17,174 nucleotides of DNA from DATJPD01 sp036394195. Its GTDB lineage: Bacteria > Pseudomonadota > Alphaproteobacteria > CACIAM-22H2. Position numbers and translations under genes: made by a program. A model generated the notes under the pieces. The model had not been told where the DNA came from. It did not search any database and was given only the letters and a program-made list of their open reading frames with translations. The stretch covers positions 1 to 17,174 of the forward strand of contig DASWFO010000307.1 of NCBI GenBank assembly GCA_036394195.1. The letters run 5' to 3'. How positions within the stretch are numbered: the stretch's first letter is position 1; each line of letters begins with the position of its first letter. Positions 1-7,437 of the stretch are shown one piece after another.

Positions 1-302
1 ACGACCCGGATCACGCCTTCCGGGGCTGGAACGACATCTGGCTCGATTCCGCGTTTCGGGCCTGGAACATCGAAGACCTGGTCCGCACCATCGACGCGCC
101 AATGCTGCTGATCCAGGGCGAAGGCGACGAATACGGAACCGCGGCCCAGATCCACGCCATCCGCCGCCAGGCGCAAAGCGACTGCGAGGCGGTGTTGCTG
201 CCCAATTGCGGACATTCGCCCCAGCGCGATCAGCCCGACCACGCGCTGCGCCTGATCGGCGACTTCGTGGCCCGGGTAAGAAACCTGGCACCTGGGACCT
301 AG
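1..302 (+). CDS. alpha/beta hydrolase, C-terminal fragment
   Basis: The reading frame is open from base 3 to a TAG at 300-302, giving about 99 residues of a protein whose start lies outside the window. The fragment matches the end of the alpha/beta hydrolase fold. A beta strand (PMLLIQGEGDEYGT) carries the acid-residue region, here the GDEYGT turn, and NCGHSPQRDQPD follows, whose His is the expected catalytic base. The last helix (ALRLIGDFVARV) is also typical. The nucleophile Ser and the N-terminal core are not visible, so the substrate cannot be told. Esterases, meta-cleavage-product hydrolases and haloperoxidase-like enzymes all end this way. It points in the same direction as the acyl-CoA ligase gene 191 bases downstream and may belong to the same catabolic neighbourhood, but that is inference. 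Confidence 0.8.
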   Translation, partial: DPDHAFRGWNDIWLDSAFRAWNIEDLVRTIDAPMLLIQGEGDEYGTAAQIHAIRRQAQSDCEAVLLPNCGHSPQRDQPDHALRLIGDFVARVRNLAPGT

Positions 303-327
303 CCGCTGATTCCTCACCGAAAATTGC

Positions 328-374
328 CCGGTCGTCGGCTTGACCGGCGGCGGTGTTCGGGCTACTAGCCGAAC
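328..374. promoter_or_regulatory. two short inverted repeats in the hydrolase-ligase spacer
   Basis: The 191-base spacer (303-493) holds two dyads. The first pairs CCGGTC (328-333) with GACCGG (342-347). The second pairs GTTCGGGCT (355-363) with AGCCGAAC (367-374), with one bulged G and a 3-base centre. Neither is followed by a T tract, so neither is a convincing intrinsic terminator. The second could be an operator for the downstream ligase-transporter operon. I see no clear sigma-70 promoter here. Confidence 0.25.
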
Positions 375-493
375 GGTCGGACTGAGCGCGGCGGCCCTCA
401 AACATAACTCGCTGCCCGGTCCGGCGTGGGCGGCAGACAATCTGGGGAATGGAGCGATGACGGTCGTTCCGGCATTGGCGCGCGGAGCCTCTC

Positions 494-2488
494 GTGGTTG
501 ACGGCTCTATCCAGGGCTGGACCGCCGCCGAGCATGGCCTTCCCGACACGTTTCCGAAGCTGCTGGCGCGCAACGTTCGCCAGTTCGGCACCCGCCCGGC
601 GTTTCGCGAAAAGGATTACGGAATCTGGCAGACCTGGGCGTGGTCCGAGATCCACGACCAGATCCGCGGCATCGCAGCGGGCCTCGCGGCGATCGGGCTG
701 AAGCGCGGCCAGGCGATGGCGCTCGTCGGCGACAACCGCCCGCAGCTTTATTGGGCGGTGTGCGCGGCCCAGATGCTGGGAGCCATCCCGGTGCCGGTCT
801 ACCAGGACGCGGTCGCCGACGAGATGGGGTTCGTCATTGATCACGCCGGTGCCGACGTCGCGATCGCCGAGGACCAGGAGCAGGTCGACAAGCTGCTGGC
901 GATCCGCGACAAGCACGGGCGGCCGGCGACGATCGTCTACAAGGATGCGCGCGGGTTGCGGACGTACACGGCCGCCGGCTTGATGTCGCTAGAGGCGCTG
1001 CAGGCGCGCGGCGCCGAGCTTGCCAGGGCAGAGCCCGATTTTCTCGACGCCGAGATCGCCCGCGGCAAGGGCTCCGACATCTCGGTGATGCTCTACACCT
1101 CGGGCACGACCGGCCGCCCGAAGGGTGTGATGCTCACCTATGACAACGTGATCGTGTCGGCGAAGAACGCCATCGCCTTCGACAAGATGACCGCCGCCGA
1201 CGAGATCATGGCGTATCTGCCGATGGCCTGGGTCGGCGATCACATCTATTCGTACGCCGAGTCCTACGTTTCCGGGTTCTGCCTGTCGTGCCCGGAGAGC
1301 AGCGCCACGGTGCTCATGGATCTGCGCGAGATCGGCCCGACTTTCTTCTTCGCGCCGCCCCGCATCTTCGAAAATCTCCTCACGACGGTGTCGATCCGCA
1401 TGGAGGACGCGGGGCGGATCAAGCGCGCGATGTACCGCGCTTTCATGGGCGTGGCCCGCCGGTCCGGCAGCGCCATCCTCGACGGCCGACCCGTGCCGCT
1501 CCTCGAGCGACTGCTGTACGGCCTCGGCGAGATCCTGGTCTACGGCCCGCTCAAGAACACGCTCGGCTTTTCGCGCATGCGGCTCGGCTACACCGCGGGC
1601 GAGGCGATCGGCCCCGACATTTTCGAGTTCTACCGCTCGATCGGGCTCAACCTGAAGCAGCTCTACGGCATGACCGAGACCAGCGTGTTCATTTGCCTGC
1701 AGCCCGACGGCGGCGTGAAGCTGGATACCGTCGGCGTGCCGGCGCCGCAGGTCGAGATCAAGATCGCCGACAACGGCGAGGTGCTGGTGAGGAGCCCGGG
1801 CGTGTTCGTCACCTATTACAAGAACGAGCAGGCGACGGCGGAGACAAAGACCCCGGACGGCTGGGTGCATACCGGCGACGCCGGCTTCTTCGACGGCGAT
1901 GGGCAGCTGAAGATCATTGACCGCGCCAAGGATGTCGGCCGGCTGAACGACGGCACGATCTTCGCGCCGAAATACATCGAGAACAAACTGAAGTTCTTTC
2001 CGTACATCAGGGAGGCGGTCGCGTTCGGCGACGGCCGCGATCACGTCGCGGCGTTCGTCAATATCGACCTGGAGGCAGTCGGCAACTGGGCGGAGCGCCG
2101 CGGCCTGCCCTATGCCAGCTATCAGGAGCTGGCCGCCAAGCCCGAGGTCTACGAGCTGATCCAGGGCTGCGTCGAACAGGTGAACCGCGACCTCGCGGCG
2201 GATCAGAAGCTGGCCGGCTCGCAGATCAAGCGCTTCCTCGTCCTGCACAAGGAGCTCGACGCCGATGACGGCGAGCTCACCCGGACCCGCAAGGTGCGCC
2301 GGCGCTTCGTCGCCGAGCGCTATGCCGCACTGATCGACGGCCTGTATTCCAACGCCGACCGCGCCCGAATCAAGGCGACCGTCACCTTCGAAGACGGCCG
2401 GCAGGGCACGCTCGAGGCCGAGCTCGCCATCCGCGAAGCGGCACGGCAGCCGGTTCGCCGCGGCGAGCGCGACCTGGCCGCCGCATGA
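494..2488 (+). CDS. AMP-forming long-chain-type acyl-CoA ligase
   Basis: This 664-residue protein belongs to the adenylate-forming (ANL) superfamily, in the long-chain fatty acyl-CoA synthetase branch (COG1022 type). It should activate a carboxylic acid with ATP and then CoA in the cytoplasm. The phosphate-binding motif YTSGTTGRPKG is at residues 201-211, the YGMTE motif at 391-395, the HTGD hinge region at 459-462, and the likely adenylation lysine at K600 in TRTRKVRR. All key motifs look intact. The start is GTG at 494, chosen because GGAG lies at 484-487 with good spacing, no ATG lies nearer, and a stop at 458-460 closes the frame upstream. The stop overlaps the start of livG by 4 bases (ATGA), so ligase and importer are translationally coupled. 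That argues the imported compound is the ligase substrate. The exact acid (fatty, aromatic or aryl-alkanoic) cannot be read from sequence. Confidence 0.9.
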   Translation: MVDGSIQGWTAAEHGLPDTFPKLLARNVRQFGTRPAFREKDYGIWQTWAWSEIHDQIRGIAAGLAAIGLKRGQAMALVGDNRPQLYWAVCAAQMLGAIPVPVYQDAVADEMGFVIDHAGADVAIAEDQEQVDKLLAIRDKHGRPATIVYKDARGLRTYTAAGLMSLEALQARGAELARAEPDFLDAEIARGKGSDISVMLYTSGTTGRPKGVMLTYDNVIVSAKNAIAFDKMTAADEIMAYLPMAWVGDHIYSYAESYVSGFCLSCPESSATVLMDLREIGPTFFFAPPRIFENLLTTVSIRMEDAGRIKRAMYRAFMGVARRSGSAILDGRPVPLLERLLYGLGEILVYGPLKNTLGFSRMRLGYTAGEAIGPDIFEFYRSIGLNLKQLYGMTETSVFICLQPDGGVKLDTVGVPAPQVEIKIADNGEVLVRSPGVFVTYYKNEQATAETKTPDGWVHTGDAGFFDGDGQLKIIDRAKDVGRLNDGTIFAPKYIENKLKFFPYIREAVAFGDGRDHVAAFVNIDLEAVGNWAERRGLPYASYQELAAKPEVYELIQGCVEQVNRDLAADQKLAGSQIKRFLVLHKELDADDGELTRTRKVRRRFVAERYAALIDGLYSNADRARIKATVTFEDGRQGTLEAELAIREAARQPVRRGERDLAAA

Positions 2489-3276
2489 CCGGATCCGGCC
2501 GCTCGATCGGCGATGTCCTGCTCGACGTCGAAAACATCACGCTCTCGTTCGGCGGCGTGCGGGCACTGAGCGGCGTTTCGTTCGACATCCGACGGCGCGA
2601 GATCCGCGCCATCATCGGGCCGAACGGGGCCGGCAAGTCGTCGATGCTGAACTGCATCAACGGGTTCTATCATCCGCAAGACGGGCGCATCACGTATAAG
2701 GGCCGGCCGCGCAAGCAGATGAAGCCGCACGACGCGGCCGCGCAAGGCATCGCCCGGACGTTCCAGAACATCGCCCTGTTCCGCGGCATGACGACGCTCG
2801 ACAACATCATGACCGGCCGGCTGCTCAAGATGAAGCGCGGCTTCTTCTGGCAGGCGCTGTATTGGGGCCCGGCGCAGCACGAGGACATCGAACACCGCGA
2901 GGCGGTCGAGCGGATCATCGATTTCCTCGAGATCCAGGCGATCCGCAAGGTCCCCGTCGGACGCCTGCCCTATGGGCTGCAGAAGCGGGTGGAGCTCGGC
3001 CGCGCCCTCGCCGCCGAGCCCGATCTCCTGCTGCTCGACGAGCCGATGGCCGGCATGAACGTCGAGGAGAAAGAGGACATGTGCCGCTTCATCCTCGACG
3101 TGAACGAGGAGTTCGGCACCACGATCGCGCTGATCGAGCATGACATGGGCGTGGTCATGGACCTGTCGGACCGCGTCGTCGTGCTCGAGTACGGCCGCAA
3201 GATCGCCGACGGCGCGCCCGACCAGGTGCGCGCCGACCAGCGGGTCATCGACGCCTATCTGGGAGTGCCGCACTGA
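2485..3276 (+). CDS. livG: LivG-type ABC transporter ATP-binding protein
   Basis: A 263-residue cytoplasmic ATPase of the branched-chain amino acid (HAAT) importer family. Walker A is GPNGAGKSS at residues 45-53. Walker B ends in LLLLDEP with D185 and E186, and the switch His lies in ALIEHDMGVV. The signature region at 161-172 reads LPYGLQKRVELG rather than LSGGQ, a variant common in LivG proteins of this kind. It would pair with LivF (8852-9688) to power the LivH/LivM pore. HAAT systems import amino acids but also urea, amides, and aromatic or aliphatic acids. The ATG overlaps the upstream ligase stop by 4 bases. The gene is followed by a palindromic repeat rather than directly by livH. Confidence 0.93.
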   Translation: MTGSGRSIGDVLLDVENITLSFGGVRALSGVSFDIRRREIRAIIGPNGAGKSSMLNCINGFYHPQDGRITYKGRPRKQMKPHDAAAQGIARTFQNIALFRGMTTLDNIMTGRLLKMKRGFFWQALYWGPAQHEDIEHREAVERIIDFLEIQAIRKVPVGRLPYGLQKRVELGRALAAEPDLLLLDEPMAGMNVEEKEDMCRFILDVNEEFGTTIALIEHDMGVVMDLSDRVVVLEYGRKIADGAPDQVRADQRVIDAYLGVPH

Positions 3277-3294
3277 CCATGTTCGTTCGCTGCA

Positions 3295-3413
3295 CACCCC
3301 CCACCCTGACCCTCCCCCGCAAGGGGGGAGGGAAAAGAGCCGCGTCGCGAACTCCTACTCCCTCCCCCGAGCCCCGTGTTTTCAGGATTGGGGGGAGGGC
3401 TGGGGTGGGGGTG
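3295..3413. repeat. nested palindromic intergenic repeat (REP/MITE-like)
   Basis: About 119 bases lie between livG and livH with three levels of dyad symmetry. The outer arms are 3295-3318 (CACCCC...CTCCCCC) and 3391-3413, whose complement reads almost the same with a few mismatches. Inside, CCCTCCCCC (3310-3318) pairs perfectly with GGGGGAGGG (3324-3332) over a 5-base loop. CCCTCCCCC at 3360-3368 pairs with GGGGGAGGG at 3391-3399 over a 22-base loop. C-run/G-run intergenic palindromes of this style are familiar in alphaproteobacterial genomes, but I cannot name the family. It sits inside an apparently co-transcribed operon, so it would form stable RNA hairpins in the message. Confidence 0.85.
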
Positions 3414-3418
3414 ATCCG

Positions 3419-3442
3419 ATGAAACCAGATCGGCCGCGCTGA
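3419..3442 (+). other. possible 7-codon leader ORF coupled to livH
   Basis: ATG at 3419 opens a frame encoding MKPDRPR, with TGA at 3440-3442 a single base before the livH ATG (3444). livH lacks a good Shine-Dalgarno sequence of its own, while the G-rich right arm of the repeat (…GGGGGTG at 3413) lies just upstream of this ATG. Ribosomes ending here could reinitiate at livH. This is inference from spacing only; a chance mini-ORF is quite possible. Confidence 0.2.
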
Positions 3443-3443
3443 C

Positions 3444-4340
3444 ATGGGCTTCTTTCTCGAAGTGACGATCGGCGGGCTGTTGGCGGGCGTCCTTTATTCG
3501 CTGGTGGCCCTCGGCTTCGTGCTGATCTTCAAGGCGTCGGGCGTGTTCAATTTCGCGCAGGGCACGATGGTGCTGTTCGCGGCGCTGTCGCTGGTGCGCA
3601 TGATGGAGGTGATGCCGTTCTGGCTCGCCTTCCCGCTCGCCTGCGCGATCATGATCGGCCTCGCCTTCGCCATCGAGCGCCTGGTGCTGCGCCCGCTGGT
3701 CAATCAGGAGAGCATCATCCTGTTCATGGCGACGCTCGGCATCTCCTTCTTCCTCGAAGGCTTCGGCCAGGCGCTGTGGGGAAGCGACATCTACACGCTC
3801 AATCTTGGACTGCCCCAGGGGCCGACCTTCATCCTCGAATCGCTGTTCGACGGCGGCCTCCTCGTCGAGAAGCTCGACATCTTCGCCGCCATCGTTGCCG
3901 GCGCCCTGGTGACGGCACTCGCGGTCTTCTTCCAGAAGACAAAGATCGGGCTGGCACTCCGCGCCGTCGCCGACGATCACCAGGCCGCGCAGTCGATTGG
4001 CGTGCCGCTCAACTACATCTGGCTGATCGTGTGGTCCGCCGCGGGGATCGTGGCGCTGGTCGCCGGGATGGTCTGGGGGGCCAAGCTCGGCGTGCAGTTC
4101 TCGATCGCCTTCGTGGCGCTGAAGGCGCTGCCGGTGCTGATTCTCGGCGGCTTCACCTCGGTGCCGGGCGCCATCATCGGCGGCCTCATGATCGGCGTCG
4201 GCGAGAAGCTGTCCGAGATCTATCTCGGCCCGGTGATCGGCGGCGGCATCGAGAACTGGTTCGCCTACATGCTGGCGCTGCTGTTCCTGCTGTTCCGGCC
4301 GCAGGGCCTGTTCGGCGACCGTATCATCGAGCGGGTCTGA
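3444..4340 (+). CDS. livH: LivH-type branched-chain ABC permease
   Basis: A 298-residue, strongly hydrophobic inner-membrane protein of the LivH family, of normal family length. The first membrane span is followed by the conserved segment FKASGVFNFAQG (residues 29-40), and the EAA-like coupling region lies in the middle part (KIGLALRAVADDHQAAQSIG). The end (FLLFRPQGLFG) is also typical of this family. With LivM it would form the translocation pore. The ATG at 3444 has a weak ribosome site and may depend on coupling to upstream translation. livM follows after 7 bases, so the two permeases are clearly co-transcribed. Confidence 0.93.
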   Translation: MGFFLEVTIGGLLAGVLYSLVALGFVLIFKASGVFNFAQGTMVLFAALSLVRMMEVMPFWLAFPLACAIMIGLAFAIERLVLRPLVNQESIILFMATLGISFFLEGFGQALWGSDIYTLNLGLPQGPTFILESLFDGGLLVEKLDIFAAIVAGALVTALAVFFQKTKIGLALRAVADDHQAAQSIGVPLNYIWLIVWSAAGIVALVAGMVWGAKLGVQFSIAFVALKALPVLILGGFTSVPGAIIGGLMIGVGEKLSEIYLGPVIGGGIENWFAYMLALLFLLFRPQGLFGDRIIERV

Positions 4341-4347
4341 CGCCGAC

Positions 4348-5406
4348 ATGCTGTATCGCGAAACCGGCCAGTTCAAGACGACGTACGCGGCCGACCAGGC
4401 GATCTTTCCGATTTTGCAGGACCGGATCGGCTTGGCGCTGATCCTGGCGATCGGCTTTATCGGCCTGCCGCTGGTCGGATCGCCCTATCTCTTCGCAGGC
4501 CTGCTGATTCCCGCTTTGATCCTGGCCCTGGCGGCGATCGGCCTCAACATCCTGACCGGCTATTGCGGACAGCTGTCGCTGGGCACCGGCGCCTTCATGG
4601 CGGTCGGCGCCTACACCGCCTACAACGTCGTCATTCGCGTGCCGGAAGTGAATCTGATCGTGGCGTTCCTTCTCGGTGGCGGGATGGCGGCGCTCGTCGG
4701 AGCGCTGTTCGGCCTTCCCAGTTTGCGCATCAAGGGATTCTATCTCGCGGTCGCGACCCTCGCCGCGCAGTTCTTCATCGACTGGGTATTCATCCGCATC
4801 AAGTGGTTCACGAATAACGCATCGAACGCCTCGGCGCCGGACCCGGTGATCTTCGGCTTCGCGGTCGACACCCCGGTGAAAAAATATCTGCTCGTGCTGG
4901 CGGTGGTCGCGGTGATGGCGTTGGTGGCCAAGAACCTGGTGCGCGGCCGCATCGGCCGGGCCTGGATGGCGGTGCGCGACATGGACATCGCCGCCGAGAT
5001 CATCGGCATCCCGCTTCTGCGCACCAAGCTCCTCGCCTTCGCCGTCAGCTCGTTCTATTGCGGCGTCGCCGGCGCGATGTGGGGCTTTCTGCATCTCGGC
5101 GCCTGGGAGCCGCTGACCTTCGACATCAACCGCTCGTTCCAGATCCTGTTCATGATCATCATCGGCGGACTCGGCTCGATCCTGGGCTCGTTCTTCGGCG
5201 CCGCATTCATCTCGGTGCTGCCGATCCTCATCAATCGGGTGCCGGCGGCGTTCGGCATGCCAGTCTCGGTGGCGACGGCCTCGCACGTGGAGTCGATGAT
5301 CTTCGGGGCCTTGATCGTGCTCTTCCTGATCGCCGAGCCGAACGGCCTCGCCCGGCTGTGGCAGATCGGCAAGGAGAAGCTCCGCCTCTGGCCGTTCCCG
5401 CACTGA
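4348..5406 (+). CDS. livM: LivM-type branched-chain ABC permease
   Basis: A 352-residue membrane protein of the LivM family. The hallmark LNILTGYCGQLSLGTGAF begins near residue 66, and the coupling segment GRIGRAWMAVRDMDIAAEII is in the second half. The N-terminal ~30 residues form a hydrophilic extension, normal for LivM. It partners LivH in the inner membrane. Its stop (5404-5406) is only 7 bases from the stop of the opposing Rieske gene. There is therefore no room for a separate bidirectional terminator, and the transporter operon is interrupted here, with the binding protein and LivF lying beyond the reverse-strand pair. Confidence 0.93.
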   Translation: MLYRETGQFKTTYAADQAIFPILQDRIGLALILAIGFIGLPLVGSPYLFAGLLIPALILALAAIGLNILTGYCGQLSLGTGAFMAVGAYTAYNVVIRVPEVNLIVAFLLGGGMAALVGALFGLPSLRIKGFYLAVATLAAQFFIDWVFIRIKWFTNNASNASAPDPVIFGFAVDTPVKKYLLVLAVVAVMALVAKNLVRGRIGRAWMAVRDMDIAAEIIGIPLLRTKLLAFAVSSFYCGVAGAMWGFLHLGAWEPLTFDINRSFQILFMIIIGGLGSILGSFFGAAFISVLPILINRVPAAFGMPVSVATASHVESMIFGALIVLFLIAEPNGLARLWQIGKEKLRLWPFPH

Positions 5407-5413
5407 CCGGACG

Positions 5414-6472
5414 TCACCGTGTCAGAGGCATTCCGCTCCGCGCCAGGAGAGACCGCAGCTCGCGGATGACGGGAAACACCTCGCGGTTCCAGTCGCCGCC
5501 TTGACGGTCGTGAGCTTCCTGCTCGCGTTCGACGACCCAACGGTCCTCGGTAAAAATCCGGTCGGTGAACCAGCAGATAAACGGCCATGCGACATGGATG
5601 GCACCCGGCAGACGGGGCTTGCGTATCGACAGCAAGCCGAATGTGCGGTTGATGCGCTGCTCGCGGTCCTGCGGCACGTAGGTGATCCACAGATTCATCA
5701 CCGGCGGACCGTCACCCGACCGGATGGTGAGCGTCTGGTAAGGATAGTCGATGCGCACCGTCATCACGTCGGCATCATCGTCGGAGACGCGGCCGCCGAA
5801 AATGGCGGCCTCACCCAGAGCGTTCTTCCCAGCCAAGCGGCTGAACGTGTAATCGACTTCGAGCGAGGTGGTGCCGCTGCGCATGTCCCGGCATCGGGTG
5901 CGCAGCTGCCCCATCTGCCGGCGATGAAGAAACTGATGGTTCATATCCATCAGATTCTCGTGCATGAACGTGTAATGGCAGCGCACGTCGCCGCCGAAGC
6001 GGCGAGTCTTGTAGCGCCGGTCGGCCGCGGCGGCGAACGCGGGAAGCGGCCGTGCGGCCGCCTTGGCCGAATCGCCGGGGAAGACGAAGATCACCCCATC
6101 CCGTTCCGCGCAGGGATACGACCTGACGCCGTAGGGCAGCTCGCTCTTGTCCATATAGGGGCTGCCGACACATTGGCCCGAGCAGTCGTATGTCCAGCCG
6201 TGATAACAGCAGCGCAGCGTCTCGCCGGTGACGACGCCGGCATGAAGCGGCACCTGGCGGTGCGCGCACCGGTCTTCCAAGGCGAAGAGCGCACCGGACA
6301 TGGTGCGCACGAGAACGACGGGATCGCCGCCGAAGCGGACCGCAAGCGTCTTGCCGCGCACGACCTGGGGCGACCACGCAACCGGATACCAATGATCGGG
6401 ATGGGCGCCGATGTGCCGAAGGTCGAAGACCTCCGGGCCGGTCTGCCGTTCAGTGGCAGCAAGGCTGTCCAT
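5414..6472 (-). CDS. Rieske [2Fe-2S] non-heme iron oxygenase, alpha-subunit type
   Basis: A 352-residue soluble oxygenase predicted to hydroxylate or O/N-demethylate an organic substrate with electrons from a separate reductase, which is not in the window. The Rieske cluster ligands are C69, H71, C88 and H91 (C-x-H-x16-C-x2-H). The catalytic iron site is ENLMDMNHQFLH (172-183) with D176, H179 and H183, and D310 in TEDRWVVEREQ is a likely third ligand. The size and lack of a beta subunit fit the VanA / dicamba-demethylase / pheophorbide-oxygenase group. The His pair is separated by three residues, where VanA- and NDO-type enzymes have four. I chose ATG at 6472 because GGAGGGAGGGCAA precedes it; an in-frame GTG at 6526 would add 18 poorly conserved-looking residues. 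It is the second gene after the RraA-like gene, 111 bases downstream of it. Confidence 0.9.
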   Translation of the reverse strand: MDSLAATERQTGPEVFDLRHIGAHPDHWYPVAWSPQVVRGKTLAVRFGGDPVVLVRTMSGALFALEDRCAHRQVPLHAGVVTGETLRCCYHGWTYDCSGQCVGSPYMDKSELPYGVRSYPCAERDGVIFVFPGDSAKAAARPLPAFAAAADRRYKTRRFGGDVRCHYTFMHENLMDMNHQFLHRRQMGQLRTRCRDMRSGTTSLEVDYTFSRLAGKNALGEAAIFGGRVSDDDADVMTVRIDYPYQTLTIRSGDGPPVMNLWITYVPQDREQRINRTFGLLSIRKPRLPGAIHVAWPFICWFTDRIFTEDRWVVEREQEAHDRQGGDWNREVFPVIRELRSLLARSGMPLTR

Positions 6473-6583
6473 TTGCCCTCCCTCCCGGTGCCCGGATGGG
6501 CTCATCGCTGGTGCCGAAACTCGCACATAGGGTACTGCGCGCGTCGCACAAGGTCGAACGCGTCTTTTTGGGGCGGAACGGCC

Positions 6584-7312
6584 CTACGCGGACGTGGTGC
6601 GGGGCAGCTCGGGCAGTGGCACGCCGCGAGCAATCGCGCCGCAGCGGGCGGCCTCGCCGGCGGCCTTTCGGGTCGCGATGCGGAGCACGGCGGCGACATG
6701 ATCGCGCGGCACGAAGCAGATGCCCGTGTCGTCCGCCAGCACCAGATCGCCGGCGGCGACGCGCACGCCGCCGATCTCGACCACGCCGTTGATCTCCACC
6801 GTCTCGATCCGCCATTTGCCGGTGAGCGGCGTCACCTCGGTGGACCAGACCGGATAGCCGATCTCGCGCGAATGCGCGACGTCCCGCACGACGATCGCGC
6901 CGATCTTACCCTGCCGTTTGGCGATTTGCGCCGAAATACCACCCATGTTCGAGATTCCGGCGACACCATCGATCACCAGCACATCGCCAGGCTGAGCCAG
7001 GTTATGGGCTTCGAACTCGGCCATGCCGTTCACGTGATCGCGCGCCGCCTGCACCGGATCACGGGTGCCGATCACGTTGCGCACCGTCAGCGCCGGTCCG
7101 ACCACGCGCGCCCCGGCGACGGTCGGACGGAATGTCGACGCCGCGACGGCACCCGGCAGGCCGAGCTCGTCCAGCGTGTCGGAGACGATGCCGGTCGCGT
7201 CACCGAGCGCGGTGAACCCGGCGACGATGTCGTCGGGCAGGCGCGGCACCGCCATCAGGCGAATGCGGTCGCGGGCGATCCGTCCAGTGAGCTGTCTTTC
7301 CTGCGGCACCAT
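6584..7312 (-). CDS. RraA / HMG-aldolase family protein
   Basis: A 242-residue protein of the RraA-like fold, a family that includes 4-hydroxy-4-methyl-2-oxoglutarate/4-carboxy-4-hydroxy-2-oxoadipate aldolase of protocatechuate and gallate catabolism and the RNase E regulator RraA. Visible family marks are MGGISAQIAKRQG near 123-135, the active-site pair R143-D144 in VVRDVAHSREIGYPVW, and GDLVLADDTGICFVP near the C-terminus. The stretch before R-D is about three residues shorter than the usual G-x-V-x-x-G-x-x-R-D form. Next to a Rieske oxygenase, a role in ring-cleavage product metabolism is more likely than RNase control, but this is inference. ATG 7312 has GGAGGA eight bases upstream on the minus strand. 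It is the first gene of the two-gene reverse operon. Confidence 0.85.
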   Translation of the reverse strand: MVPQERQLTGRIARDRIRLMAVPRLPDDIVAGFTALGDATGIVSDTLDELGLPGAVAASTFRPTVAGARVVGPALTVRNVIGTRDPVQAARDHVNGMAEFEAHNLAQPGDVLVIDGVAGISNMGGISAQIAKRQGKIGAIVVRDVAHSREIGYPVWSTEVTPLTGKWRIETVEINGVVEIGGVRVAAGDLVLADDTGICFVPRDHVAAVLRIATRKAAGEAARCGAIARGVPLPELPRTTSA

Positions 7313-7355
7313 GTCGGCGGTCCTCCATCAGCACGGCCTTGTGAGCGGGCCGCGA

Positions 7356-7384
7356 TTGTCCGGGTCCACCCGGTGTTGTAGGGT
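7356..7384 (+). promoter_or_regulatory. candidate promoter with overlapping palindrome upstream of the binding-protein gene
   Basis: The 125-base divergent spacer (7313-7437) must hold promoters for both the RraA/Rieske pair and the binding protein. A weak sigma-70-like pair is TTGTCC (7356-7361) and TAGGGT (7379-7384) with 17 bases between. A 14-base dyad, CCGGGT-CC-ACCCGG (7360-7373), overlaps the -35 end and the spacer, where an operator would sit. The match is poor and no regulator gene is nearby, so this is a suggestion only. Confidence 0.25.
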
Positions 7385-7437
7385 TTCGTCAACCTGCCGC
7401 CCCCGCTCGAGAGGGACGGCATTCAGGGAGGTTAACC

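Noticed and set aside
989..2248. 419-codon minus-strand frame opposite the acyl-CoA ligase
   Set aside because: No recognisable domain, and the forward frame carries every ligase motif; a codon-bias shadow.
3293..3420. CRISPR-like array suggested by repeated CCCTCCCCC blocks
   Set aside because: Only two copies, arranged as inverted hairpins rather than direct repeats with uniform spacers, and no cas genes.
6473..6583. Possible extra gene or intrinsic terminator between the RraA and Rieske genes
   Set aside because: The TTTTT at about 6566-6570 is on the plus strand with no good stem before it, and no start-plus-ribosome-site ORF is present. I see only a plain 111-base spacer with the Rieske ribosome site.
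5501..7381. 626-codon plus-strand frame across the Rieske and RraA genes
   Set aside because: It spans two genes with conserved motifs on the other strand plus their spacer. The sequence is His/Arg/Ala-rich with no domain.
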